A program made the position numbers and the translations under genes. 46,205 bases of DNA from Gonium pectorale (taxonomy: Eukaryota; Chlorophyta; Chlorophyceae; Chlamydomonadales; Volvocaceae): assembly GCA_001584585.1 (NCBI GenBank), contig LSYV01000014.1, positions 1,877,113 through 1,923,317 on the forward strand. The letters are read 5' to 3'. Under the pieces are notes generated by a model. The model made no database searches. It saw only the letters and a program-made list of their open reading frames with translations, and had not been told where the DNA came from. Shown piece after piece: positions 1 through 11,900 of the stretch. Position 1 is the stretch's first letter; every line of letters begins with the position of its first letter.

Positions 1-277
1 CGCCAGGGTCCGGCCGACGCCGGAAAAGGCCGCAAACCCGGCCTTGGTCCACGAATGGTGCACAGGTGCCCAACAAGGCCGTCGAACCGTTCCACGCAGA
101 TCTGGCGCCGCTGAGCGCGTTCTGTAGCGTTACGACCTTTGTTCTGGCACTAAGACCTTCGATCCCGCCGTTCCGGTCCTGCGGTTACAGCGGTTTTGCT
201 CACACAGCCCCGCTTTCCCGCTCCCATCATACTGCGTTGTCCAACCCTGCTGCGGTGACCCGTGGGTCGTCCCTCAG

Positions 278-3200
278 GCGCCCGGCGGCTTCCCACGCAC
301 TGGCCCCGCGCGCGCGCGCTTCCTGCTGGAGTCCCTGGCTGACCTGCGCGCCCGGCTGCGGGCCGCCGGCAGCGAGCTGGTGCTGGCGCGCGGGCCGCCC
401 GAGGAGGTGCTGCCGGCGCTGGCGGAGCGGGTGGGCGCGGGCGCAGTCTACTGCTGCGCCGAGGTGACGGCGGAGGAGGCGCAGGTGGGAGCGGCGCGGG
501 CGGTGCGTGCTGTGTGGCAGGGTGAGGTGTGCGTGCTGGCGTGCGGTGCGGGGCGGTGATTGGGGGTTGCGTGAGGCGCGGGGTGGGTGGGGGGTGCGGA
601 GCGTCGAGCGGCTCTGCGTGGCGTGGTGGTGCGGCGTGGCGGCGCAAGCCCATAAATTAAGACTGCTAGTTGTGGAAAGTGGGGCAGGCATGAGCGGCGG
701 TTAGCGCCCAAGTCGTGGGACGGCTCGGGACCTCTCGACTTCCGAGGTTAGGGTAGGGTCTCCCGCTCGACATGTATCAGGATCCCCGCACGGTGTCGCA
801 CGCCCCCTCCAGCCCTCGTGCCCCGTGCGGCCCCACCGGCACCAGGTGGAGTCCCGCGTGCGGTCGGCGCTGGAGCGGCGCGGCGGCGAGCTGCGCGCCG
901 AGTGGGGCGGCACCCTGTTTGCGCCCGAGGAGCTGCCGTTCAGGTGCGGCGGGCGCTATGGGCACTGGGAGTTGGGGCCCGTGCTCGGGACGGGGCTGAG
1001 GGGGTGGGAGCTTGGGTTACAGGGTTGGGCCCGAGGCGAGGTCGGGGCGGGGCCGGCTTCAGTTAGGAGGAGCCACCCTGCGCAGGGCGCGTGTGCCGCC
1101 TTGCGTCAGTTGTGGGACCGTGGTTTGCTGGCCAGGTGAATGGCGATCCCCTGGCTCACGACGGGAGCAGCCGACCTGCGCAGCGCCATGCCTTTGCGGA
1201 GCACGAGCGTATGAGAGCGCATCTGCTTGAACTGAGAACCCGCCCTGCGCCGTTCCCGCTAGGCGGGACCTGGCTTGCACACGTGTACGGTACCTTGACG
1301 GCGTCGAAAACAGATCCACGGTTCTTGAGGGCGTCGAAACGGCCCCACGCTACCCCCACCCTCCCGGACTGGACTTACGCTGCTGGCGCCCAGCTCGTTC
1401 GTTGTTCATTCTCCTTTCCCTTCAACCCCCCACCCTCCCCTGACCAGGCTGGACGCCCTGCCCGGCACGTACGCCGAGTTCCGAGCCCGCCTGGCGGGTC
1501 GGGCGGTGCGGCAGCCGCTGGACAGCGAGGCCGGCCTCAAGGGCCTCCCGGCAGGCTGCAGGTGCGGGGGCGCGGGCGGGTCCCCAGGCCCGGGCGCGGC
1601 TGGAGAATGCGTGTCTGGGAGGGGGAAGAGGTTGGGTTTATGGCAGCGCCAGTTCCGTGCGTACATGGAGCCCTAGCCCTTTAGTAAGCTTCTACCCGCC
1701 ATCAGGGGCACTGGTTGGGACTGGCCGCGGGAGGGGGGAATGCTTCTGGGTGCCAGCCTCATCCAAGCCTGTGTTCCCGTCACATCAGGGCCGGTATTGG
1801 GACGGGAACCGGACCGGGGCGGGGCGATGGTGGCCGTCCAGGTGGTGGCCAGGCTTGGCCCATCCCCTGACCTTCCCTGTTTCGTGCGCGACACCTCACT
1901 TGGGGGCATGGGTTCGGCTGGCCACTTCTCCCGGCCCCTACTCGTGTGCCTCCCGAGCCAGAGCCAACGTCGCCGTGCCCCGTGTTCTCATGCACCCTCG
2001 TGTGTGTGCAGCGTTGAGCCCGGGGAGATGCCCACCCTGGAGCAGCTGGGAGTGGCGCAGCCCGCGACCGCGGGCGCCGCCGGCCGCCCGTTCGGGGCGG
2101 CGGTGGGCACCGGCGGCCCGCCCGTGCGCGGCGGCGAGGGCGAGGCGCTGCGCAACCTGCAAGCCTTCATGCGCGAGGTGCGGCGGCAGCGCGTCCAGGC
2201 AGCGATCGTGCAATCCTCTTGCCCAGCCGGGGGGTCGTTCGGATGTGCGAGTGAGGACGGGCCCGCGGGACAACCATGAATAGTCGTCCCGGGCTCCAAG
2301 GGACGACTTAGGACGAGGGGTCAGGGCTGGTTGCCGCCGGGCAGGCTGGGGCTGGTGCAGGGTGTGGGGGCGCCCGGCCCCCCTCCTGCGGCCCCACTGT
2401 CGGCAGGGCGCAATCACGCAGAGCAGGGGGTTACAGTGGTGGTCGCCGTTGAACAAACATGCAGGGACATCACCCCTTCGACTACAAGATATGAGGCTCC
2501 GGCCTCCCCGCCGCGCAACCGCCTTACCGCACCCGCTGCACCCACGCCTCGCCCCCCGCCCATGTTCGCTCGGCTGACCGCGAGCTCACGCACCGCCCGC
2601 TGGCCGGCCACCCGGCACCCGCCAAACACGGCCAAACCGCAGTTGAAGACGAGCATGGCCAAGGCCGCCACCACGGCCTCCTCCTCCACCTCCAGCACCG
2701 GCGCCGCCGCGGCCGCGGCCGCGTCCTCCTCCTCCCCGTCGCCCTCCTCGTTGGCGCCCTCCTCCGCCTTCTCCTGCCGCATCTCCCCCTGGCTGGCGCT
2801 GGGCTGCCTCTCGCCGCGCCGCATGTACCACGAGCTGCGGCAGCAGCTGCAGCTGACGGATGGCAAGCTGCTGCCGGCGCCGACGCCCGCCAGCCAGCCT
2901 GCTGGGAAGCAGCAGGGCCGCGGCAAGCAGCAGCAGCAGGGCCAGGCGGAGAGGGGCAGCCCGGCCAACTGGCTGTTGTTTGAGCTGCTGTGGCGGGACT
3001 TTTTCAGGTGTGCGTTCGGGTGGGCACTCCGGGACGCGAAGGGAACTCGCTGGCAGCCCTAGCCGGGCGTTTGTAAGTGCCTCCCTCACTCCACCTTTCA
3101 ATGGAGAGCCACAACATAGGCCGCGGCAGTTGCGGGGCACCTGCAAGGACTATGCCCCGCACCTGCGCCCCCTGTGCATGCCCTGCGCAGCGGTGACGGG

Positions 3201-3753
3201 TACGCCCGTCCCCTGGATACGCGCCAGGCCGAGCCCGGCGTTACCCGTGTTATCATTATCGTGCCCTGCGCACATTTGCACTCGCTCCCCGCCTGACGGG
3301 CGCCGCCTGCGCACATTTGCACTCGCTCCCCGCCTGACGGGCGCCGCCTGCGCACATTTGCACTCGCTCCCCGCCTGACGGGCGCCGCCTGCGCACATTT
3401 GCACTCGCTCCCCGCCTGACGGGCGCCGCCTGCGCACATTTGCACTCGCTCCCCGCCTGACGGGCGCCGCCTGCGCACCCGGCATGCCGGCCAGGGGCAC
3501 GCATCCACGCTTCGGTACGACGCGTCGTCGCCCTCGGTCGCACACACCAACTCCCCGCCGCCGCTGCCACCGTCGCCGGTGCAGGTTCATGACCCAGAAG
3601 TACACTAACGCCGCCCGCACCGCCGCCGCCGCCGCGGCTGGCAAGGCGGCGGCATCCCGCGGCGCCGTTGCGGGCGCCGCCCGTGCGACGACGGTGGCGC
3701 CCTCCGCAGCGGCCGTCCCTGCCGCCCCGGCTCTTGCGCTGGCGGCGGCGTGA
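278..3753 (+). CDS. DASH-type cryptochrome/photolyase, 5'-partial and C-terminally truncated
   Basis: Blue-light photolyase/cryptochrome family, DASH branch. Phase-consistent exons are 278-484, 846-943, 1448-1561, 2012-2192, 2643-3007 and 3595-less-10, that is 3585-3753. The first visible exon reads GGFPRTGPARARFLLES and then a Rossmann-like stretch (ELVLARGPPEEVLP), typical of the N-terminal antenna domain. Later exons carry LPFR, the LPGTYAEFR segment, an Ala/Ser-rich insertion and then ISPWLALGCLSPRRMYHEL and NWLLFELLWRDFFR, diagnostic of CRY-DASH. The final exon adds RFMTQKY, then only Ala/Thr/Pro-rich sequence to a TGA at 3751. The expected helical FAD-binding half (the region after WRDFFR, with the MRELxxTGFMSNRxRQN block) is not found in any frame before the next gene. 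The start lies left of the window. A GC-donor or misassembly could hide further exons, but none were seen. Family assignment is secure; function of this copy is doubtful. Confidence 0.8.
3266..3477. repeat. 41-bp minisatellite, five copies
   Basis: Five consecutive near-identical 41-bp units. The core word CACATTTGCACTCGCTCC recurs at 3271, 3312, 3353, 3394 and 3435. The array lies inside the intron between the WRDFFR exon and the RFMTQKY exon of the DASH cryptochrome. Because 41 is not a multiple of three, it reads through all frames and creates long spurious ORFs on the minus strand. Confidence 0.95.
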
Positions 3754-4811
3754 GGCACCGCTGCTGCAGCCCGTGCGGCAGGTTAGCAGGCGGCGTGTAA
3801 CTCCCGCCAAGCTGACGCTGACTGTAGCATGTAGTCTGATATCGTACATGACGCCGTTTTTTGGTGTAGCTTTCGACAGGCTTCATGCATTCTGTTGTGT
3901 GCATTGAGGCAAGCGTGGCGCACACGGTGATAGGTTTTCACTGATGCGGGATTGTTCCGAACACGGACGCGGTGTTGGGGACGCGGTGGTGTGTCGTGAT
4001 GGCGGCCTCGGAAGGGGGATGCAACAGCACAAACAGCACGCGACATGGTACGGTTGGCTCGCTTACCTCGTCAGCATACGGTAAGCTCGTCCGTGTGTAT
4101 GCCATGGCGCCATGGGTTTCTTCCCGTCACGGAGGCTGGCGGAGTCCCTCTTGGGCACGGGGTTAAAGATACTCTTTGCAGTACGGCAGCACGGCACGCT
4201 GTCATGGCCTGTCGTACCAGTGTGATAATGGTGGCTATCATGTCAGGGTGCAGTACCACATGCCCGGCCCATCTTGATGTACTTGTACATAAATGAATGC
4301 CTCGTGGTCCTGAGAAGCTGGAGACACTGGCGTTTACGGCTGGCTGGATGTAACTGAGATTGGATACCCTCATGGAGCGTGCACAGAGCCCTATGGTCGT
4401 TGTGCATGAATGCGGCCAGAGTACCTCGATGTTTACACGTGTGGGGGCGGGACGCCTTGCGAACCGGCGCAGGATCGTCTGGCTCTCCACGGGGCAGGAC
4501 AAGTATCTGCTTTTGCGGTTGCACCACCCGCCATGTGCACCGGAGCACTAGATAGCCAGGCCTGGCCAGGCAGGAGTACCTGCACTAGTGGACATTTGCA
4601 TTCAGCGCCACGTCATTTCCAAGAGAATATCAATCCCCTGGCATATGGAGGGATAAGGGGGTGTGGTGAGTGCGTGTGCGCCGTACGGTTACAGGGTACG
4701 GTTCACATCAGCAAGAATGCGACGATTCAAGCGCAACACTTTCAGCTGACCGAATTCCCATTCTCAAGCTTACGCGCTTGTTCGGTTGCCAAGAACGTAA
4801 GAAGCCCAAAG
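3754..4811. other. Intergenic region between DASH cryptochrome and TOM20
   Basis: No gene recognised on either strand. It should hold the cryptochrome 3' end and the TOM20 promoter/5' UTR. I searched it for the missing FAD-binding exons of the cryptochrome and found none. It is lower in GC than the coding exons. Confidence 0.6.
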
Positions 4812-6981
4812 ATGGAACTTTTCGGTGACGATGCTGACAGGTATGATTCCGATAATGTACCAAGGCCATCCGCACAAAGTCCGCTTGACCCGGAACTGAG
4901 ACGCCGATCGCGGATGACAGGGAGCAGTTCTTTGAGGCAGCGATCCTGCAATCGCAGCGGGAGTTCGAGTCGGATAACTCAAATGTCCAGGTATTTGCAC
5001 TAGCCGTGCCTCTCGGACCTATCAGGGCATGCATCTCATGTGCCACGATGGCGGCCTGCAGGCGCTGGTTCGGTGGGGTAGCGCCATGCTGGAGCTGGCG
5101 CACTACCGGCACGGCGAGGAGTCTGTGGACATGATCAAGGAGGTTAGTGGCGTCACCTGTTCCTGTGCCAGGCCCAGGGCTGAATCATCGACATATCCCA
5201 CACAGGCCATCACCAAGCTCAAAAAGGCAATTGACATGGACGCGGACCGGACAGATGCCTTCTGGTGCTTAGGCAACGCGTACACGTCGCTGGTGAGTCC
5301 TTGCTTGGGGAGGGGAGGGGCAGAGGTGCGTCAGGAGGCATACGGCCTACAAGGGCGCACAATTCCTTCTCTGCCACCCGCACTCATTTCCAACGCTCTA
5401 ATGCAACGCAGTCGTAAGGCTCCGCTCCCGCACCGTGCTCCGTGCACAAACAGGGCGCGCCCGCGCCTTCCGCGCGCTGCACCACGCCGCAGAAACCGCG
5501 AGCCCTGTAACCCACCTCGCGCGCGCCCCCCGCGTCGCGCCCTGACCGTCCGTGTCCCCGCCCTGCCCCCTGCGCCGCCCGCTTGCCCCCCCTTCAACAG
5601 GGCTTCCTGTGCCCCAGCAAGCCCCGCGCGCTGGAGAACTTCACGGAGGCCGCTAAGGCCTTCAAGCACTGCCATGACAAGGTGCGCAGGGCGGCTCCGC
5701 GGACCTTGCCTGGACACGGCAGGGCTGGGCAGCACTGAACACAGCAGCCTAGCGGGAAGGGCGCCGCGTGGGAATATGGGATGCCGGGGCCCCTTACCCG
5801 AGGCGGTTAGGCGGGCCCCTCGGGCGGCGGTGCCTTTGGGGTAATGAAATGCAAGTGAGGTTATAAGGATGGGAAGCGGGTTGGCAATGCGTGGTTTTGA
5901 AAGACGCCGGTGGCTGTGGGATGCTCGGTAATGGAGGACGGCGTGAGTCCTGGATGTTGAGGAGAGGCTCCTCGGAGGGCAGGTGGCAGGAAAGGTGGCA
6001 GTCGTGGGTCTGCCAATCGACCCCTGTGCAGGGGGTGGGGGTGGCGGGCAATGCTGGCTGGGGAAGTCGATGGGTTGCGGTGGGGCGTGGTGGTGGCTGG
6101 GCACAGCAGCGACAGGTCGTGGAGTAAAATGTGTTGGGCGGGTGGTAAGGGGGCTTCGGGGCCGCGAGGGACTTCCCGTGTACGCAAAGTGCTGTTGGCC
6201 CCAGGCCAGGCTTGCGTGCCACGCTCCGTGGTCGTTTTCGTGTATGAAAGCGCTCGCGGTGCTGACCGCTGCTTGGAGCCTGGTCCCCGTCCGTCCGCCC
6301 CGCGGTTGTGACCGTGTCGCTGCCCCCCGCGCGTGGTCACGCAGGAGCCGACCAATGAGACGTTCAAGAAGGCCCTCGAGATGTGCGACAAGGTGGGAGA
6401 GGGGAAGGGCTCTCCATAACGCCTACAGTGTTGTTGGCGTAGGTGGAGATAGGGTATTGGCCTTTGTTGGCCAAGGGGGCCCCCGTACCACGCACCATAA
6501 CCGGGACTTGAGGGCTTGAGGGGCCGGGGCAGTGGTTGGGGCCAAGGGCTGCTGCGCCCTGGGGCTCTTCGTTTGGTTACCGCGGTGGGGCTGGGAGGGG
6601 GCGTGCGGGGAAGGCTGTCGAACCCGGACGCGCCACCGCCCGACTGCCCCACCACAACCCTTCCCCCGGTCCCGGCCTCACTCCCGCGCCCGCTGTTCTC
6701 CCGTCTCTTCCGCACCCGCTTCACCTCCTCTCAAAGTCTCAATCCCCTAACAACCTCACGCGCAGGCGCCGGAATACTACGACGGGATCCAGTCCCACAT
6801 CGCCAACGCCCCCGGGGGCGCCGACGGGCCGGGCGGGCGCGGCGGCGCCAAGGGCGCCACCTCCTCGGTGCCCGAGTGGGTGTGGGACGTGGGCGGCTGG
6901 GTGCTGCTGGCGGGTGCGGTCACGACCGCGCTGCTCATCGCCAAGGCCTCGTCCACGGCCGTCAAGGCGGCCACGGCGTGA
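4812..6981 (+). CDS. TOM20: Mitochondrial import receptor subunit TOM20 (plant type)
   Basis: Outer-membrane receptor of the TOM complex that recognises mitochondrial presequences. Exons: 4812-4840, 4921-4990, 5062-5142, 5206-5292, 5601-5681, 6345-6392 and 6766-6981, all GT-AG and phase-consistent, giving 203 aa. The ATG at 4812 gives MELFGDDAD, then REQFFEAAIL. The core matches plant TOM20 helices: LVRWGSAMLELAHYR (34-49), AITKLKKAIDMDADRTDAFW, CLGNAYTSL (81-89), FTEAAKAFKHCHDK and ETFKKALEMCDKAPEYY. A Gly/Ala-rich linker (148-163) precedes a C-terminal tail anchor (about 176-191, GWVLLAGAVTTALLIA) flanked by Lys. This is the plant topology, with the anchor at the C-terminus, unlike animal and fungal TOM20. 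The length is normal for the family. No canonical TGTAA polyadenylation word was seen close downstream. Confidence 0.93.
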
Positions 6982-8957
6982 GGCAGCAACGCCCCGCCCT
7001 ATTGCACGGCAGGCAGGAGGGTGTACATGGCCGCCGGCATGCGGCGAGAGGGGGGCTTGGGCACCGGCCGGGGCGATGGGCGGAGGGAGGGGGCGGCCCG
7101 GGATGGCTGCGGTCGAGTGGACTTAGGCTGCCTAAGCGTCGTCGAGCAGGGCGCGACCGCAGGCGCTGTCGGGAGCTGTGAAGGAGTGGGTCCTGGGCCT
7201 AAGCGCCGCGCCAGGGCGGGGCGTGGTGCATGCAGCTGCAGGTAGGCGGCGGTGTAGCGCACCCGCCCGTTGAAGGCTGGCCTGGGCTCGAGCAAGGTTC
7301 GGCCAAACGCGCCGCCCACCCGCACGCACGCTTAGCTGCTGCCCCTTAGCTAGCATGTGCGGGGGGCGCGGCATTACCTTCCTACAGGTGGCGGCGCTGG
7401 CGTTCTCTGGGGTTTCTTGGAGGGAACCTTTGCGGTGGCTGTCTCGTGGGTTCAGCGCAAGCGCCGCTGTGCCTTTGTCTGCACATGGAGGCGGGGCTGC
7501 CGCGATGTTTTGGCATTAGGTACCGCTGTCTCGAGGGGTATGGGGCGAGTGGATGAGGGGTGTGTGTTGCTGCCGTACGCTGCAGCAGCGGGGCCCTCTG
7601 TGGCTGTGTTGCTGTTATTGGTGTTTGGTGGGCTCAAGGGCAGGGGCGTCCTTGGTGGCATATACGACAACTACACTGCGCAGGGGGCGCGTTGGGGGCA
7701 TCCGTAACTGCACCTGGAGGCGGCGCCGTGCAACCCTTGGGACAACTCTCAGCTGTGTTCTTTTGTACCGCAGGTGCTGTTGTGTAGCCTGTGTCTTTTC
7801 CGTTGGTTCCGTCTCGTTTTCGGACTTGTTGGTGCGCATGCGGGATGGCCTCGCTTCGGTGTCGTGGTACTGTCCCAAGGACACGGGGTACGAATACAGC
7901 CCTGATGTAGTATCCACCCAATTTTTGCCGTCCGTTGACCTCGCCGGCCACCTTCACCCCATCAATCCGTCAGTTGCACTGCGGGCTGCCCTACTCCCCC
8001 GGCATGTTGGCAGCCAAGCTGTGTGTGACTGCGTGAGGGCTGGGTTAGTGGGCGTCCATACTTAAGAAAAGGATGGGAGAGTTGATGGCCAAGGCACCGG
8101 GTCTGCACAGCGGCAACGACGCGCATCACCTCTTCCGTATACACTGCAAACAACAATGCCGAACGGCGCCATCGCATCGCCCACTTTCACGGATCGACAT
8201 GCCCTCAGCTACGCGCTGCTACCAGAGCCGCAGCGCAAAGGCTGCACGGTGTGCGTGTACGGCAGCGCCTGTACGAGCAGGAGCTGCTTTCCATCTTCAC
8301 CGAATCCTGGATGCCTTGAGCAACACCAAAATTTTCTCATGCGCATGAGTAACACAGTTCCGCCGAATCATACAAGCCCTTGTTTCTTCTCCAGTGAACG
8401 TTGATGGCGCTCACAAGCACGTCATTCAGTATCCGCTCCCGCTCCTGAACAGGCGCCGCGCCGCGGCACGGCCATGTTACGCCTGCTTTCGCGACTAACC
8501 CCGAGGGGGTGGGCATCCTCCGTCTCTCAGACGCGCGGACACTCTGCCGGGTTAATCCCCCCTCCCCGGCCCATACCACGCTGGAGCAACAAAACCGGGC
8601 TCAGGCCGCACACGGCCCCGTCCACCGCCCACTGCTCCCGGCCTACCGGCCAAGTTCCCACAACGCTCGGCTACGAGGCCCCTTGTCCAGAGCATGCACG
8701 CAGCCCGGGCCCTCCTGCGGCTCTTATGGCATGGGCATCTTCCTCGCCCTCTGGCAGCAAGGTGCGCTCATCATCAGCCGTACCGTACCAGCTTGGGCGT
8801 CGCCGGCCTCGCCGACCTGGACCTCCCCTTCAAGCCCTCCCCCAAGACCCCCTTTCTGCAACCGCGTGCCGTGCGACGCAGCTGCTACGGAGCCCGAATG
8901 CGGCATGCCCCCTCCTCACCAGGGCACGTGCTGCGCCCCGCAGCGCGCCACTGGCCA
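6982..8957. other. Convergent intergenic region, TOM20 to FKBP19
   Basis: Between two genes that point towards each other, so it should contain both 3' UTRs. Several overlapping short ORFs occur on both strands, but none shows a recognisable domain, a splice structure or a coherent start. No RNA gene was recognised. Confidence 0.55.
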
Positions 8958-11900
8958 CTACTTGCGTGGCTGCACGCGGACGAGCTCCACGTCGAACAGC
9001 AGCGTCTTGTCGATCATGCCCTTGTTGGCCAGCACAAAGTCCAGCGCGCGGTCGCCCGCAAAGGTGCTGGGCTTGGGCCCCAGTCGCCGCCAGTCGCCGG
9101 TCTCCGGGTAGCCCAGCTCCACGGGCACGATGATGCGGCGGATGCCGCCCGGCTGCGGAATGACGGCGTGCAGGGGGGTGGGGGCGGGGTGCGAGGAGGG
9201 TTGGGTAAGTGGGTTGACAGGCGTCCCCAGCAGCGAATGTGGGGCAACGGGGAGGCAACGTGAGGAGGGGCTACTGCCCTGGATGGCGTCCCAAGAAGGC
9301 AGGGGTGGCACCATGGAGCGTGAAAAGGGGGCCTCGAGCGGCGACGGGCAGGGACCGGGGTTTTGGGAAGGGAGGGGGGGCAGTAGACAGGGTGGAACGC
9401 CGCATGTCACTGAGGTCTCCAAAGTGCGCAGGGGAGTTGGGAAGGGCCAGTCGAGAGCGTCCTGTGCAGGCGTCAGTCTCGTCAATGGGCTGGCTTCAGT
9501 CCTCGCTGAAGGCGGCCCGTTGCACGCGGGCGCCTACAGGCTCGCCTGTGATGTAGTGAGCCCTGGCGCCTTCCAACCTCTCAGCTCCGCGTACCTTCAT
9601 GCTGGCCACCGCCTCCTCGAACGCCGGGATGACCTTGCCTTCCCCCAGCACGAACCGGTAGAAGTCCTTGTTGTCCCCGGTGAAGGAGCTGCCCTTGGGC
9701 TGTTGGACGGGACAACGGAAAGAACAGTGAACGGAGATTTTGACGGACCAAGATGGGCAACTGGTTGGCGACCAAGTGACCGCGGGCTACCGCTGAAACG
9801 CCACGCGGTGGGAGGGGTGAAAGCACCAGCCTCTTTCGGCTGCAGCAATCGCGTGGACGCAACGACAGAAACGGGTCAACCACACGGCATTCGAATCCGG
9901 AAACGGAGAGCGGCCGTACCGTAGTCGCCCATGTGAATGGGCGTGGGTTGCTGGAGCTGCCATTTGGCGGTGCGCCAGGGGAGGCCAGGCAACGGCCAGC
10001 AAAGGTGGGATGCTGACATGCTGTGCCTGCGCTGGAGGCCCCCGTTGCCTGCTCGCGCCCACCTTGCCCACTTGCTCGTTTGCTTGCTCGCATGTTGTAT
10101 TTAGCACACCGTCATCACCCCGAGCATCAGGCGGCACGTCTCCCTGTCCGTAGCCCTACCTTGTTCCGGGCCTCAAAGGGCCGCCCGTAGTACCCGATTG
10201 TGTAGCCTGGGCGGTGGGCCAGGGCCAGCGAGTTAGGAGACGCAGACACCCTTTGACACCCTGTGCAATAGCAGGACGGGGAGCGCGTGCAGGGCAAGGG
10301 CGGCGGCTGCGCAATTGTAACACACGCTGCTATTGCTGTACGGCGACACGTGTTCGTCCTGCCGGGCACAAGCGACTTGACTGTTGCTACCATCCAACCG
10401 CCAACCGCTCAACCGTTCAACCGCCTCACCATCCCAGTCGATGACGACCGTGTCCCCAGGCTGCGGCAGGTCGCCCTCCCCGACTTTCAGGTCCTGTGGG
10501 GTTGGGACCGGCAAAGTCATAGGTGTATACCGCACGGTTGAGCGCATGAAGGCATGATGCACGAGGAGAGGGCCCCCTCCCGCCGATGGCCAGGGCGCTA
10601 CAGGCTGCCGGTCTCCGGCCCGCCCCTCTCCTGCTGACAGTGCGCCTTCACAGTCGGCTGCAGCCGGGCAAATAAAGACAATGCGCAGCGCGTTTGGCCC
10701 CGTTGGTGCAACGACCTACGGCACAGCAGACCATTTCAGCCAAAACCGCGTACGGCGGAACCCGCCTGTTTGGCTGCGCGCGTCCAAGCGGCTGTACACT
10801 GGCTGCCGTATCAAGCTGCCATGCCGTACCTGGTACTGCAGCCCGCTCGGTGTCGTCGTGTAGTCCTTGTACGTCATGCGCGGCTTGCCGTAGTCCTTAC
10901 CCTGCCACGCGGTACACACAAGCCCAGGTCATTGCGCGGCTACTGATTGGAGTGCCGCTGCCCAACCGTTGCCCCTACGTGAGGCAACACCGTAACCTCC
11001 AATCCCCGCGCCGCGCCAGCCCGAGGCACTGACTCACCCCTGCCTCGCAGCAGGGCTGGTGCGGGGCTTCCACCCCTGCCTTCCTGGACGCCGCCCCGGA
11101 ATGTCGTATGTCAAGCTAGAGTACAGAGGCGGCCGAGTCAGCAAACTCTATAACGGATGGGGCAGTGCGAGCGTGCGGGGAGGATCGGACCGGGCCCCAG
11201 CATGGCCCAGAAACGAGCAACCCAGAGTTACTGGCAGGCCCCGCCGAAAGGGCACTCTCTACGCCCCCATCCTGTCGCACATGCCGGCCCAGCCCGCACT
11301 TACCCTCGAGCCCCCCCGCACCCGCCCATATCGAGGGTGCCCATGGGCTTGCACTCGACACTGCATCTCCCTGAATACACAGCCCGCACCACCACGCCTC
11401 CCTCCTTCGCTACCGCTCACACACAAGGCCCTTGCCCGCGCCGCAGCAAGCCCCCAGGTGCAAGCCCATGCCCATGCAACCGCCCTCGCGCCCGGCCCGG
11501 CCCTGCAACTGCCCTGCACCAAGGGAGGGGCTGGAGCGCTCTCACGCCCCGCGTAGCGAGCTGCAGGTGCAGCGGGCCCCGGGCCCCAGGCAGCTGCAGC
11601 CGCAGTGCAGTGCTGGCCCTGCCCGCCCCTGAGGCGCCCTCGAGTCCGCACCTTGAGGGCGTCCATGGGCTCGTACTTTGAGATGACCGCGTCGGCCGCC
11701 TCCGCCGGCGACACCCCCACCAGCAGCCCCGCCGCGGGCAGCAGCATGGCAGCGCCCAGCAGCATCTCGCGCCTGCGCGTATGGCCAGAGAGCAGCGCGT
11801 CCGGGGACGGCATTTGAGTACGGCATTTGAGTACGGCATACGAGTACGTGCAAGAGGAGGAGGGGCATGCCAAGAGACAGGCCAGGCCGAAGCTGTGGTG

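Noticed and set aside
3266..3477. CRISPR-like array
   Set aside because: The 41-bp units are directly abutting with no unique spacers, and the genome is eukaryotic.
3098..3849. Repetitive Arg/Cys-rich minus-strand ORFs of 150-200 codons
   Set aside because: They are produced by the 41-bp minisatellite read in different frames within a cryptochrome intron.
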